A stretch of 46,956 bases of DNA from positions 1-46,956 of the forward strand of contig DXDD01000129.1 of NCBI GenBank assembly GCA_019115665.1. Direction: 5' to 3'. Below the pieces are notes generated by a model. It had not been told where the DNA came from. It did not search any database and saw only the letters and a program-made list of their open reading frames with translations. The first letter of the stretch is position 1. Each line of letters opens with the position of its first letter. The position numbers and the translations under genes were made by a program. Positions 24,839-33,767 of this stretch are shown one piece after another. This DNA is from Candidatus Eisenbergiella pullistercoris. Its GTDB lineage: Bacteria; Bacillota; Clostridia; Lachnospirales; Lachnospiraceae.

Positions 24839-24928
24839 AGCTTCCAAAGGGGAAACGCCTCCAAAAGAGAAAGCCTCCAAAAGGGAAACGCTTCCAAAAG
24901 GGAAAAGCCTCCGCCGCTTGCAAGGCGG
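24839..24928 (+). repeat. ~17-bp repeats and a hairpin in the mraZ leader
   Basis: Four degenerate units of the type CTCCAAAAGGGAAACG fill 24839-24910. A hairpin CCGCC (24911-24915)/GGCGG (24924-24928) follows, whose right arm is part of the mraZ ribosome binding site AAGGCGG. Confidence 0.65.
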
Positions 24929-24936
24929 TGATTGTC

Positions 24937-25374
24937 ATGTTCATGGGTGAGTACAATCATACAATCGATGCCAAAGGCAGGCTGATCATACCCGCCAGAT
25001 TCCGGGAGAGTCTGGGAGAAGAATTTGTTGTCACAAAGGGGTTGGATGGCTGCCTGTTTGCGTATGACAATCAGGAATGGAACGCCTTTGAGGAAAAACT
25101 GAAGGCCCTTCCGTTAAGCCGGAAGGACAACCGGCAGTTTGCCAGATTCTTTCTGGCGGGAGCCGCTCCCGTGGAGGTGGATAAACAGGGAAGAATCCTG
25201 ATTCCCGCAAACCTGCGGGATTTTGCCGGGCTGGTGAAGGATGTGGTGATGGTCGGCGTGGCAAGCCGCATCGAGATCTGGAGCCGGGAGAAGTGGGAGG
25301 CCCTGCAGGAGGAAGAAGAGGAATCCGTGGAGGATATCGCGGAACGCATGTCCGAGCTTGGGCTTGGGATCTGA
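24937..25374 (+). CDS. mraZ: Transcriptional regulator MraZ
   Basis: A 145-residue protein with two SpoVT/AbrB-like domains (about 5-50 and 80-125), each ending in the family motif ([24 protein letters not shown]). MraZ forms rings and controls the dcw operon, including itself. The ATG at 24937 with AAGGCGG upstream is preferred; an ATG at 24943 (MGEYNH) is also possible. The frame is open to 24793, but that part is leader repeat. Matching boxes lie in its own upstream region. Confidence 0.95.
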   Translation: MFMGEYNHTIDAKGRLIIPARFRESLGEEFVVTKGLDGCLFAYDNQEWNAFEEKLKALPLSRKDNRQFARFFLAGAAPVEVDKQGRILIPANLRDFAGLVKDVVMVGVASRIEIWSREKWEALQEEEEESVEDIAERMSELGLGI

Positions 25375-25397
25375 TCCGAAGGGCGGACGGCGGGACG

Positions 25398-25484
25398 CGG
25401 CCGGGCCCGGAGAAGCCGGAGCCGGGAAACGAAGCCAAAGCGGCCGGGCCCGGAAAAGCCGGAGCCGAAAAAACGAAGCCGAAG
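25398..25484 (+). repeat. 43/44-bp tandem repeat between mraZ and rsmH
   Basis: Two copies (25398-25440, 25441-25484) start CGGCCGGGCCCGG, and a decayed third follows. The frame through them is in phase with rsmH and rich in Gly, Pro, Lys and Glu, which gives an artificial N-terminal extension. Confidence 0.75.
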
Positions 25485-25544
25485 GGGACAGGCCCGGAAA
25501 GAACAGAAGCGGAAAGAAACAGAGTCGGAAAGGACGCGGCCGGG

Positions 25545-26492
25545 ATGGAATTCAGGCACAGATCGGTACTGCTGGAGGAAACAATTGAAGGACTGAACAT
25601 ACGGCCTGACGGGATCTATCTGGACGGCACGCTGGGAGGAGGCGGCCACAGCAGCGAGATTCTGAAGCGGCTTGGGACAGGCCATCTGATCGGCGTCGAT
25701 CAGGATGCGGAGGCGCTGGCCGCTGCGGAAGAGAGACTTTCCGGGTTCGGAGAAAAGGGCAGGCAGTTCACCCTGATCCGGGATAACTACTGCAACGCGG
25801 CGGAGGCGGTCAGAGCGCTGGGATATGAGGGCGCGGACGGGATCCTTCTGGATCTTGGCGTATCCTCCTATCAGCTGGACAACGCGCAGCGCGGCTTTTC
25901 CTACCGGTACGACGCCCCGCTGGACATGCGGATGGATACCAGGCAGACCCTTACGGCGAAGGATATCGTCAATGAATATACGGAAGCCGAGCTGTACCGG
26001 GTGATCCGGGATTACGGCGAGGATCAGTTCGCAAAAAATATCGCAAAGCACATCGTACAGGCAAGAAGAAACGGACCGGTGGAGACCACGGGACAGCTGA
26101 ATGAGCTGATCGCGGCGGCGATACCGGCGAAGATACAGAAGAAGGGCGGCCACCCTTCCAAGCGCACCTTTCAGGCGCTGCGCATCGAATGCAACCGGGA
26201 GCTGGAGGTCCTGAGAGATTCCATCGACGGGCTGATCGAGCTTCTGAATCCGGGCGGAAGGCTCTGCATCATCACCTTCCACTCTCTGGAAGACCGGATC
26301 GTGAAGACGGCGATGCGCAGAAATGAAAACCCGTGCACCTGCCCGCCGGATTTTCCGGTGTGCGTGTGCGGAAAGAAATCGAAGGGCCGTGTGGTCACCA
26401 GAAAGCCCATCCTTCCCACGGAGGAGGAAATGGAGGAAAACCCGCGTTCCAAGAGCGCGAAGCTGAGGATTTTTGAAAAGCAGGGAGAGTAA
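25545..26492 (+). CDS. rsmH: 16S rRNA m4C1402 methyltransferase
   Basis: A 315-residue SAM-dependent methyltransferase (formerly MraW) that methylates N4 of C1402 in 16S rRNA. It begins [17 protein letters not shown], and the SAM site is DGTLGGGGH (27-35). The C-terminus has [12 protein letters not shown]. The ATG at 25545 lies ten bases after AAAGGA. The frame is open 84 codons upstream through low-complexity repeats, which I do not accept as protein. It is the second gene of the dcw operon. Confidence 0.95.
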   Translation: MEFRHRSVLLEETIEGLNIRPDGIYLDGTLGGGGHSSEILKRLGTGHLIGVDQDAEALAAAEERLSGFGEKGRQFTLIRDNYCNAAEAVRALGYEGADGILLDLGVSSYQLDNAQRGFSYRYDAPLDMRMDTRQTLTAKDIVNEYTEAELYRVIRDYGEDQFAKNIAKHIVQARRNGPVETTGQLNELIAAAIPAKIQKKGGHPSKRTFQALRIECNRELEVLRDSIDGLIELLNPGGRLCIITFHSLEDRIVKTAMRRNENPCTCPPDFPVCVCGKKSKGRVVTRKPILPTEEEMEENPRSKSAKLRIFEKQGE

Positions 26493-26495
26493 GCC

Positions 26496-27014
26496 ATGGC
26501 ACAGAGAGAAGTAAGAGGACAGAGAAGCCGGAACGCAGGAGAAAGAGGATATGAAAGGGCCGGAAGAAGAAACGTTTACGCGGGGATGATCGACGGCAAT
26601 GCCGCGAGGCAGCTCGATGTGGTGACGGAGCTTCAGAAGCCCAGGCGTCCGAAAGAGGTGAACCATGCGGTAAAAAAGAACAGGGACCGTGCGGTCTATA
26701 TGAATTTCGGCTATGTGCTGTTTCTGACGCTCTCGCTTCTGGTGGCGGGCTATGTGCTGATCGGCTACATCGGCTTACAGTCGGAGATCACGGCCAGCGT
26801 GAAGCGGATCGCGTCCATGGAAAGCACGCTGAACAGCCTGAAGACCGCGAACGATGAGGAATACAGCAGGATCGAGAGCTCCGTGGACCTGGATGAGGTC
26901 CGCCGGATCGCCATCACCGAGCTGGGTATGGTATACCCGGATGAGAATCAGATCGTAACCGTTCCGGACGAGGGAAACGATTATGTGAGACAGGTGACGG
27001 ATATCGACAGGTAA
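26496..27014 (+). CDS. ftsL: FtsL-like septum protein
   Basis: A 172-residue bitopic protein in the position of ftsL. A basic cytosolic N-terminus (1-69) is followed by one membrane helix (about 70-92), a coiled-coil stretch (about 93-128) and the short segment LDEVRRIAITELGMVYP (132-148), which is typical of FtsL/DivIC-type proteins. With FtsQ/DivIB and DivIC it activates septal peptidoglycan synthesis by FtsW and the class B PBP. Sequence identity in this family is low, so the call rests on topology and position between rsmH and the PBP gene. The N-terminal domain is longer than average. Confidence 0.85.
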   Translation: MAQREVRGQRSRNAGERGYERAGRRNVYAGMIDGNAARQLDVVTELQKPRRPKEVNHAVKKNRDRAVYMNFGYVLFLTLSLLVAGYVLIGYIGLQSEITASVKRIASMESTLNSLKTANDEEYSRIESSVDLDEVRRIAITELGMVYPDENQIVTVPDEGNDYVRQVTDIDR

Positions 27015-27032
27015 GCCGGCCGGAGGAGCGTT

Positions 27033-29441
27033 TTGGACAGGGAAAGAAAAGAAAAGCGAAACAACAGATTCACGACAAAAATGCAGAAAAAGCTGGTGGT
27101 ACTGTATCTGTGCGTACTGCTGGCTTTTGCCGGATTAAGCGCCCGCCTTTTTCTGATCAACCGGGACAACGGGGAGCAGTATGAAAAGCAGGTGCTTTCC
27201 CAGCAGCAGTATTCCAGCCGAACCCTTCCCTATAAGCGGGGAGAGATCACCGACCGCAAGGGGACGAAGCTGGCTGTGAGCGAAAAGGTTTACAATGTGA
27301 TCCTTGACTGCAAGCTGATGAACGAAGAGGAGGAATACCTGGAGCCGACCATTTCCGCTCTGGTTTCCTGTTTCGGCGCGGACGAAGGGAAAATCCGAAG
27401 CTACAACGCGGATAACCCGGATTCCCAGTATTATGTGATAAAAAAGCAGTGTACCTACGATGAGATCGCCCCCTTTCAGGAGCTGGAGGCGGATGAGGAG
27501 ACAGGGAAATATATTCAGGGCGTCTGGTTTGAGGAGGAATACCGCAGAAGCTATCCCTTCGGAACGCTCGCCTGCGATGTGATCGGCTTCGTCAGCGGCG
27601 ACAACGAGGGCACCTACGGGCTGGAGGAATATTACAACAACGTGCTCAGCGGCATAAACGGCCGGGAGTACGGCTATATGAACGACGACGCCAACCTGGA
27701 GCGTACGACGAAGGCCGCTGTGGACGGCCAGAATCTGGTCAGCACGCTGGATGTGAATATCCAGAGTATTGTGGAAGAGAAGCTTCAGGAATTTGATAAT
27801 ACCTACAAGGACGCGGTGCGGGAAGGGCACGGCGCCAGAAACGTGGGCTGCGTCATCATGGAGGTGGACAGCGGCGAGGTCCTTGCGATGGCGAGTTATC
27901 CGAATTTTGACCTGAACGATCCGTTCAATTCGGACGCGCTGATCGGCCAGAATATGGTGGAGGAGGACGGCACGATACTGGCCGATGTGATCAATGAGGC
28001 GGCGCTTGCGGGCATGGACAACGATACCCTGTACCGCCAGCTGAATTATCTCTGGAGAAATTACTGCATTTCCAATACCTATGAGCCGGGATCCACCATG
28101 AAGCCCTTTACGGCGGCGGCGGGACTGGAAAGCGGGGCGCTGACCGGAAACGAGACCTACGACTGCGGCGGAAGCCTGGTGGTGGCGGAGGGGCAGAGGC
28201 CCATCAAGTGCCACAACGTATACGGCGACGGCGTACTCACCATTTCCCAGGCGATCGAGCGCTCCTGCAACGTGGCGCTGATGAAGATGGGACAGGCGAT
28301 CGGGAAGACCACTCTGTTAAAATATATGGAGGACTTCAACTTCGGCCTGAAAACAAACATCGATCTGGCGGGAGAAGCGAGGACGGCTTCCCTGGTGTTT
28401 ACCGAGGATACCATGGGACCCGTGGAGCTCGCCACCACCACCTTCGGACAGGGCTTCAACGTGACCATGATCCAGATGATCACAGGCTTCTGCGCCCTCA
28501 TCAACGGCGGCTACTATTATGAGCCCCACATGGTGAGCCAGATCACCTCCTCCGACGGCTCTGTGGTGAGAAATATCGAGCCCAGGCTGTTAAAGCAGGT
28601 GGTCTCCGAGGAAACCTCCGAAAAGATCAGGGATTACTGCCTGCAGGTGGTGATCGGCGAGAACGGAACGGGCCATACGGCGCGGCCCGCCGGCTATCTG
28701 ATCGGCGGAAAGACGGGAACGGCCGAGACCCAGCCCAGAGGAAACAACGAATACGTGGTATCCTTCATGGGCTATGCTCCGGCGGACGATCCGGAGATCG
28801 CCATCTACGTGGTGGTTGACCGGCCCAATTCAGAAGATCAGGACGATGCGAAATTCGCCACCAGGATCGTGAGAAGCATCCTGACGGAGGTGCTTCCCTA
28901 TCTGGATATTTTCATGACGGAACCGCTTTCCGAGGAGGAACAGCAGGAGCTTGAGCAGCAGCAGATCGCCTATCAGCAGGCCCTGGTAAGCGGAAACGAC
29001 GTGAGCGGAAACGGCGGCACGGAGGAAACGGACGGCGCGGAGAACGGTTCCGGAGCGGCAGGCGCCGGAGGAACCGGAAACGCGGACGGCACAGATGCCG
29101 GAGGAACCGGAAGCGGGGAGAATGCGGACGGCACAGGCGCCGGAGGAACCGGAAACGCGGACGGCACAGATGCCGGAGGAACCGGAAGCGGGGAGAACGC
29201 GGACGGCACAGGCGCCGGAGAGACCGGAACTGCGGATGGAACCGGAAACGGAGAGGAGCAGGACAACGGCGGCTATACCATGGAGGACATCACTGTGGAT
29301 CCGGAGACCGGCGAGGGTGTGCTTCCGGACGGGACCAGAGTGGATCCGGAGACCGGCGAGGTGATCGGGAACGTGGAGCTTGGGCTTCCGGAACCGAACC
29401 TTCCGCTGGGAGAAGCGGACGAAGGCGATTCGCCCTTCTGA
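27033..29441 (+). CDS. Class B penicillin-binding protein (FtsI/PbpB type) with Gly-rich tail
   Basis: An 802-residue transpeptidase for septal peptidoglycan. One membrane helix lies at about 21-40; a PBP-dimer domain follows to about 230. The catalytic motifs are STMK (Ser354, Lys357), SCN (411-413) and KTG (560-562). The start is TTG at 27033 behind CGGAGGAG. After the catalytic domain (about residue 625) comes a long acidic, Gly/Thr-rich tail of about 160 residues that includes two exact-length 25-residue repeats (677-726). Such a tail is unusual for the family; it lies outside the membrane and may span the wall. A second class B PBP gene follows. Confidence 0.93.
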   Translation: MDRERKEKRNNRFTTKMQKKLVVLYLCVLLAFAGLSARLFLINRDNGEQYEKQVLSQQQYSSRTLPYKRGEITDRKGTKLAVSEKVYNVILDCKLMNEEEEYLEPTISALVSCFGADEGKIRSYNADNPDSQYYVIKKQCTYDEIAPFQELEADEETGKYIQGVWFEEEYRRSYPFGTLACDVIGFVSGDNEGTYGLEEYYNNVLSGINGREYGYMNDDANLERTTKAAVDGQNLVSTLDVNIQSIVEEKLQEFDNTYKDAVREGHGARNVGCVIMEVDSGEVLAMASYPNFDLNDPFNSDALIGQNMVEEDGTILADVINEAALAGMDNDTLYRQLNYLWRNYCISNTYEPGSTMKPFTAAAGLESGALTGNETYDCGGSLVVAEGQRPIKCHNVYGDGVLTISQAIERSCNVALMKMGQAIGKTTLLKYMEDFNFGLKTNIDLAGEARTASLVFTEDTMGPVELATTTFGQGFNVTMIQMITGFCALINGGYYYEPHMVSQITSSDGSVVRNIEPRLLKQVVSEETSEKIRDYCLQVVIGENGTGHTARPAGYLIGGKTGTAETQPRGNNEYVVSFMGYAPADDPEIAIYVVVDRPNSEDQDDAKFATRIVRSILTEVLPYLDIFMTEPLSEEEQQELEQQQIAYQQALVSGNDVSGNGGTEETDGAENGSGAAGAGGTGNADGTDAGGTGSGENADGTGAGGTGNADGTDAGGTGSGENADGTGAGETGTADGTGNGEEQDNGGYTMEDITVDPETGEGVLPDGTRVDPETGEVIGNVELGLPEPNLPLGEADEGDSPF
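29061..29210 (+). repeat. 75-bp coding tandem repeat in the PBP tail
   Basis: Two 75-bp units (29061-29135, 29136-29210) are almost identical and keep the frame, encoding 25-residue Gly/Thr/Asn/Asp-rich repeats. A diverged third unit begins at 29211. Confidence 0.9.
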
Positions 29442-29511
29442 CGCGGCAGGAGCCGCAGACGATTCCTCCCTTCCGGCGCGGCAGGAGCCGCAGACGATTT
29501 CTTCCCTCCGG
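29442..29511 (+). repeat. 35-bp direct repeat after the first PBP gene
   Basis: Two copies start CGCGGCAGGAGCCGCAGACG at 29442 and 29477, directly after the stop codon. Related GC-rich pieces continue to about 29560. Confidence 0.75.
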
Positions 29512-29584
29512 CGCGGCCGGGGCGCGGGCGCTTCCCCCTTCTGAGCGGCAGGCGGCCGCAGCGAAAGAGAACATAAAAGCGAAT

Positions 29585-29633
29585 AACCTCATAAATCCGG
29601 TAATAGATTGTATCAATACCGCTTTATGAGGTT
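29585..29633 (+). promoter_or_regulatory. Hairpin that contains the ribosome binding site of the second PBP
   Basis: AACCTCATAAA (29585-29595) pairs perfectly with TTTATGAGGTT (29623-29633), and an inner CGGTA/TACCG extends it. The right arm holds GAGG, the only plausible ribosome binding site for the ATG at 29639, and TTTT follows. It may act as terminator, attenuator or translation block. Confidence 0.6.
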
Positions 29634-29638
29634 TTCCG

Positions 29639-31393
29639 ATGGAGGAGAAGCATAAAACCTTCCACAGGAAGAAAACGTTCTGGGCCTTTTTCATCTGCTT
29701 CGCCGTCTTTCTGGGGCTTTCCGGCAGGCTGTTTTATCTGATGGTATTAAGCTCCGCCTATTATTCCGACGCGGCCGATGAGCTGCATCAGCGGGAAAGG
29801 AGCATCAAGGCGAAACGGGGCAGGATCCTGGATGCGGCCGGAAATGTGCTCGCGGATAACCGGACGGTATGTACGGTTTCTGTCATCCACAACCAGATCA
29901 CGGATCCGGACGCTGTGGTCCGGGTGCTGTCGGAGGAGCTTTCCCTGGATGAGGAGGAGGTCCGCCGGAAGGTGGAGAAGTATTCCTCCATGGAACGGAT
30001 CAAAAGCAATGTGGATAAGGAAACCGGAGACGCCATCCGGGCGTACCGCCTGGACGGCGTGAAGGTGGATGAGGATTATAAACGGTATTATCCCTTCGGC
30101 AGCCTGGCGTCAAGGGTGCTGGGCTTTACGGGAGCAGACAATCAGGGGATTGTCGGTCTGGAGGTGAAATATGAGGAATATCTGCAGGGCGAGCCGGGCA
30201 CCATCCTGACGGTGACGGACGCCAGGGGCATAGAGGTGGAGGAACAGGGAGAATCCCGTCTGGAACCGGTGGACGGGGACGATCTGTATATCAGCATGGA
30301 TCTGAACATCCAGCAGTACGCGGCGCAGCTGGCCGAACAGGTGATGGCGGCAAAGGAGGCGGAGAGCGTTTCCATCCTGGTGATGAAGCCGGACAACGGG
30401 GAGATCCTGGCGATGGTGAACGTGCCGGAGTTTGACCTGAACGATCCCTTTACCCTTCCGGAGGGCACGGATACGCAGGGGCTTTCCGAAAAGGAAAAGC
30501 AGGATCTTCTGAATCAGATGTGGCGCAATCCCTGCGTCAGCGATACCTACGAGCCGGGCTCTGTTTTCAAGACCGTTACCGCTTCCGCAGCGCTGGAAGC
30601 GGGCGCGGTGACGCTGGAGGATACCTTTCACTGTCCCGGATATGTGATGGTGGAGGACCGGCGCATCCGCTGCCACAAGGTGACGGGACACGGCACGCAG
30701 ACCTTTGTGGAGGCCACCATGAATTCCTGCAACCCGGCTTTCGTCACCGTGGGGCTCAGGCTCGGGGCGGAGAGCTTCTGCCATTATTTTGAACAGTTCA
30801 ATCTGATGGAGCGTTCCGGCGTGGACCTGCCGGGAGAGGCGGGAACCATCATGCATAAGGAGGAGGATATCGGCGCGGTGGAGCTTGCCACCATTTCCTT
30901 CGGCCAGTCCTTCCAGGTGACGCCCATCCGTCTTGCCGCCACCGTTTCCTCCCTCATCAACGGGGGAAAGGCGGTAACGCCTCATTTCGGCGTGCAGACC
31001 GTGGACGCTGAGGGAAATGTGACGCAGCGGTTTGCATATCCGGCGGAGACGGGAGTGGTTTCGGAGGATACCTCGGAAAAGCTTCGCTACATGCTGGAGC
31101 AGGTGGTGGAAAACGGCGGCGGGCACAACGGCTATGTGGAGGGCTACCGGGTGGGCGGCAAGACGGCGACCAGCCAGACCCTTCCCAGAGGGACCGGACG
31201 CTACATCGCTTCCTTCCTGGGGTTCGCCCCGGCAGACAATCCCAGGGTGCTGGCCATGGCGATCATCACCAATCCCCAGGGAACCTACTACGGCGGACAG
31301 GTGGCCGCGCCGGTGGTGCGGCAGCTCTTTGAAAATATCCTTCCCTATCTGGAAGACCTGGATTATAATATACAGCATGCGGCTGAGCCGTGA
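29639..31393 (+). CDS. Second class B penicillin-binding protein (SpoVD/PBP2 type) with KTA variant motif
   Basis: A 584-residue transpeptidase. One membrane helix lies at about 13-33 and the dimerisation domain to about 210. Active-site motifs are SVFK (Ser308, Lys311) and SCN (363-365). The third motif, usually KTG, is KTAT here (508-511). The Gly-to-Ala change at this place is unusual and may alter beta-lactam binding or activity. It has no C-terminal extension, unlike its neighbour. Tandem class B PBPs in a dcw cluster generally divide between vegetative division and sporulation (SpoVD); which is which cannot be proved here. The stop is 13 bases before mraY. Confidence 0.9.
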   Translation: MEEKHKTFHRKKTFWAFFICFAVFLGLSGRLFYLMVLSSAYYSDAADELHQRERSIKAKRGRILDAAGNVLADNRTVCTVSVIHNQITDPDAVVRVLSEELSLDEEEVRRKVEKYSSMERIKSNVDKETGDAIRAYRLDGVKVDEDYKRYYPFGSLASRVLGFTGADNQGIVGLEVKYEEYLQGEPGTILTVTDARGIEVEEQGESRLEPVDGDDLYISMDLNIQQYAAQLAEQVMAAKEAESVSILVMKPDNGEILAMVNVPEFDLNDPFTLPEGTDTQGLSEKEKQDLLNQMWRNPCVSDTYEPGSVFKTVTASAALEAGAVTLEDTFHCPGYVMVEDRRIRCHKVTGHGTQTFVEATMNSCNPAFVTVGLRLGAESFCHYFEQFNLMERSGVDLPGEAGTIMHKEEDIGAVELATISFGQSFQVTPIRLAATVSSLINGGKAVTPHFGVQTVDAEGNVTQRFAYPAETGVVSEDTSEKLRYMLEQVVENGGGHNGYVEGYRVGGKTATSQTLPRGTGRYIASFLGFAPADNPRVLAMAIITNPQGTYYGGQVAAPVVRQLFENILPYLEDLDYNIQHAAEP

Positions 31394-31406
31394 AAGGAAA
31401 GGTCAG

Positions 31407-32363
31407 ATGAGTCTATCCGTTTATCTGCCGGTCCTGATATCCTTTTTCGTAAGCGTATCGCTGGGACCGGTGATCATCCCTTTTCTAAAGAGACTCAAGG
31501 CTGGGCAGACCGTCAGGGGGGAAGGGCCCAGAAGCCATCTGAAGAAAAACGGCACGCCGACCATGGGCGGGATCCTGATCCTTTCCGCGGTGGTCGTTTC
31601 CTCCCTGCTGTACGTGGAGGATTATCCTCAGATCCTGCCGGTGCTGCTTTTGACGCTGGGATTCGGACTGATCGGCTTTCTGGACGATCTGCTGAAGGTC
31701 GCGCTGCGGCGCTCCATGGGTCTTACGCCTCTGCAGAAGTTTTCTGCCCAGCTGGTGATCACGGGACTGTTCGTCACCTATCTTCTGAGGGAAACGGATA
31801 TCGGACTTGCGGCGAGGATCCCCTTCCTGCCGGAGCTGTCCCTGGATCTGGGCTGGATGAATGTTCCGCTGGCTTTTTTCATCATCCTGGGGACGGTGAA
31901 CGGCGCAAATTTTACCGACGGACTGGATGGGCTGGCCGCCGGCGTGACGGTGATGACGGCAGCCTTTCTTGCGGCGGCGTCCATCGGGACCGGAGCCCGG
32001 ATCGAGCCTGCGGCCTGCGCGGTGGCGGGGGCGCTGCTGGGATTTCTCCTGTTCAATGTATACCCTGCAAGCGTGTTTATGGGGGATACGGGATCCCTGG
32101 CGCTGGGCGGCTTTGTGGCGGCGTCCGCCTATATGATGCGGATGCAGCTTTTCATTCCCATCATCAGCTTTGTTTATCTGGCGGAGGTGGTTTCGGTCAT
32201 TCTCCAGGTGGCGTATTTTAAGCTGACGGGAGGCAGACGGCTTTTTAAGATGGCTCCGCTGCATCATCATTTTGAGCTGTGCGGCTGGCCGGAGACGCGC
32301 ATCGTTGCGTTTTTTTCCATTCTGACGGCGATCCTGTGCCTGGCCGCTCTGCTTGCCATCTGA
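31407..32363 (+). CDS. mraY: Phospho-MurNAc-pentapeptide transferase
   Basis: A 318-residue integral membrane enzyme that makes lipid I from UDP-MurNAc-pentapeptide and undecaprenyl phosphate. About ten membrane helices are visible. Family motifs are GFLDDLLK with the Asp pair, NGANFTDGLDGLA, and the cytosolic loop APLHHHFEL. The ATG at 31407 follows AAAGGAAAGG; the longer upstream frame overlaps the PBP gene and is rejected. Length is normal. Confidence 0.95.
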   Translation: MSLSVYLPVLISFFVSVSLGPVIIPFLKRLKAGQTVRGEGPRSHLKKNGTPTMGGILILSAVVVSSLLYVEDYPQILPVLLLTLGFGLIGFLDDLLKVALRRSMGLTPLQKFSAQLVITGLFVTYLLRETDIGLAARIPFLPELSLDLGWMNVPLAFFIILGTVNGANFTDGLDGLAAGVTVMTAAFLAAASIGTGARIEPAACAVAGALLGFLLFNVYPASVFMGDTGSLALGGFVAASAYMMRMQLFIPIISFVYLAEVVSVILQVAYFKLTGGRRLFKMAPLHHHFELCGWPETRIVAFFSILTAILCLAALLAI

Positions 32364-32387
32364 GGCCGTACGCTTCGGCATACGGCC
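32364..32387 (+). other. Hairpin between mraY and murD
   Basis: GGCCGTA (32364-32370) pairs with TACGGCC (32381-32387), and two more pairs are possible inside. No T run follows, so termination would be weak; read-through into murD is expected. Confidence 0.4.
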
Positions 32388-32405
32388 GGAAAAAAGAGGA
32401 AAATT

Positions 32406-33767
32406 ATGAACGTAGAAGGAAAAAAGATTCTGATCATCGGAGCGGGGAAGAGCGGCATTGCCGCGGCGGAGCTGCTTCTTGCCAAAAAAGCGGTTCCCGT
32501 TCTTTTTGACGAAAATGAAAAAACGGACCCGGAGGCTGTGCGGGCAAAGCTTCCCGCAGACGCGGATGTGGAGATTCTGGCGGGGGAACTGCCGGAGGAA
32601 CGGCTTGGGGAATTTTCCCTGTCCGTATTCAGCCCCGGCGTTCCCGTGGACACGCCCTTTGCGGACAGGCTGCGCGCACAGGGGATCCCGGTCTGGGGAG
32701 AAGTGGAGCTGGGGTATGCCTTCCTGAAGGGCAGGCTGATCGCCGTAACCGGCACCAACGGAAAGACCACAACCACGGCGCTGACCGGGCAGATCATGAG
32801 GGATTATTATGATTCCGTATTTGTTGTGGGAAACATCGGCGATCCCATCACGGCGGAGGCCTTAAAGACCCGAGAGGACAGCGTGACGGTGGCGGAGATC
32901 AGTTCCTTCCAGCTGGAAACGGCGGTGGATTTCCATCCTCAGGTATCCGCAGTCCTGAATATCACGCCGGACCACTTAAACCGGCATCATACCATGGAAA
33001 ACTATGCGGCGCTCAAGGAATCCATCACAAAGAATCAGACGAAGGAGGACACCTGCGTCTTAAATTACAGCGATCCGTATACCAGAGCCATGGGAGAACG
33101 CTGCCCGGCGCATGTGGTCTGGTTTTCCTCAAAGGAGCAGCCGCCGGAGGGACTGTATCTGGAGGGAGAGGAGATCTTCCGGACGGCGGACGGGAAGCGG
33201 GAGCATGTGATGAATATCCATGAAATGCAGCTTCTCGGCGTCCACAACGTGGAAAATGTGATGGCGGCCATCGCCATGTCCCTGGCATTCGGCGTTCCCA
33301 TGGAACATATACTGGATACGGTAAGACGCTTTCAGGCGGTGGAGCACAGGATCGAATTCGTGGCCGAGGTGGACGGCGTGGCGTATTACAACGATTCCAA
33401 GGGAACCAATCCGGACGCCGCCATCCGCGGGATCCGGGCGATGAACCGTCCCACGGTCCTGATCGGCGGAGGCTATGACAAGCAGAACGAATATGACGAA
33501 TGGATCGAGGCCTTTGACGGAAAGGTGAAAAAGCTGGTGCTGATCGGCCAGACCAGGGAAAAGATCGCGGCCTGCGCGGCCCGTCACGGGTTTACCGATT
33601 ATGTGCTTGCGGATTCCTTTGAGGAATGCATGGAGATCTGCGTAAGGAGCGCGCGGCCGGGAGACGCGGTCCTTCTGTCCCCGGCCTGTGCGAGCTGGGG
33701 GATGTTCCCCAACTATGAGGTGCGGGGAAGGATGTTCAAGGAGTATGTGAAGAAGCTGAAGGGGTGA
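32406..33767 (+). CDS. murD: UDP-MurNAc-L-Ala:D-glutamate ligase
   Basis: A 453-residue Mur ligase that adds D-Glu to UDP-MurNAc-L-Ala. The N-terminal Rossmann part has IIGAGKSG (10-17), the ATP loop is GTNGKTT (116-122), and the centre and C-terminus have NITPDHLNRH and YNDSKGTNPDA. The ATG at 32406 follows AAAGAGGA. The stop overlaps the GTG start of ftsW (GTGA). All expected domains are present. Confidence 0.95.
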   Translation: MNVEGKKILIIGAGKSGIAAAELLLAKKAVPVLFDENEKTDPEAVRAKLPADADVEILAGELPEERLGEFSLSVFSPGVPVDTPFADRLRAQGIPVWGEVELGYAFLKGRLIAVTGTNGKTTTTALTGQIMRDYYDSVFVVGNIGDPITAEALKTREDSVTVAEISSFQLETAVDFHPQVSAVLNITPDHLNRHHTMENYAALKESITKNQTKEDTCVLNYSDPYTRAMGERCPAHVVWFSSKEQPPEGLYLEGEEIFRTADGKREHVMNIHEMQLLGVHNVENVMAAIAMSLAFGVPMEHILDTVRRFQAVEHRIEFVAEVDGVAYYNDSKGTNPDAAIRGIRAMNRPTVLIGGGYDKQNEYDEWIEAFDGKVKKLVLIGQTREKIAACAARHGFTDYVLADSFEECMEICVRSARPGDAVLLSPACASWGMFPNYEVRGRMFKEYVKKLKG

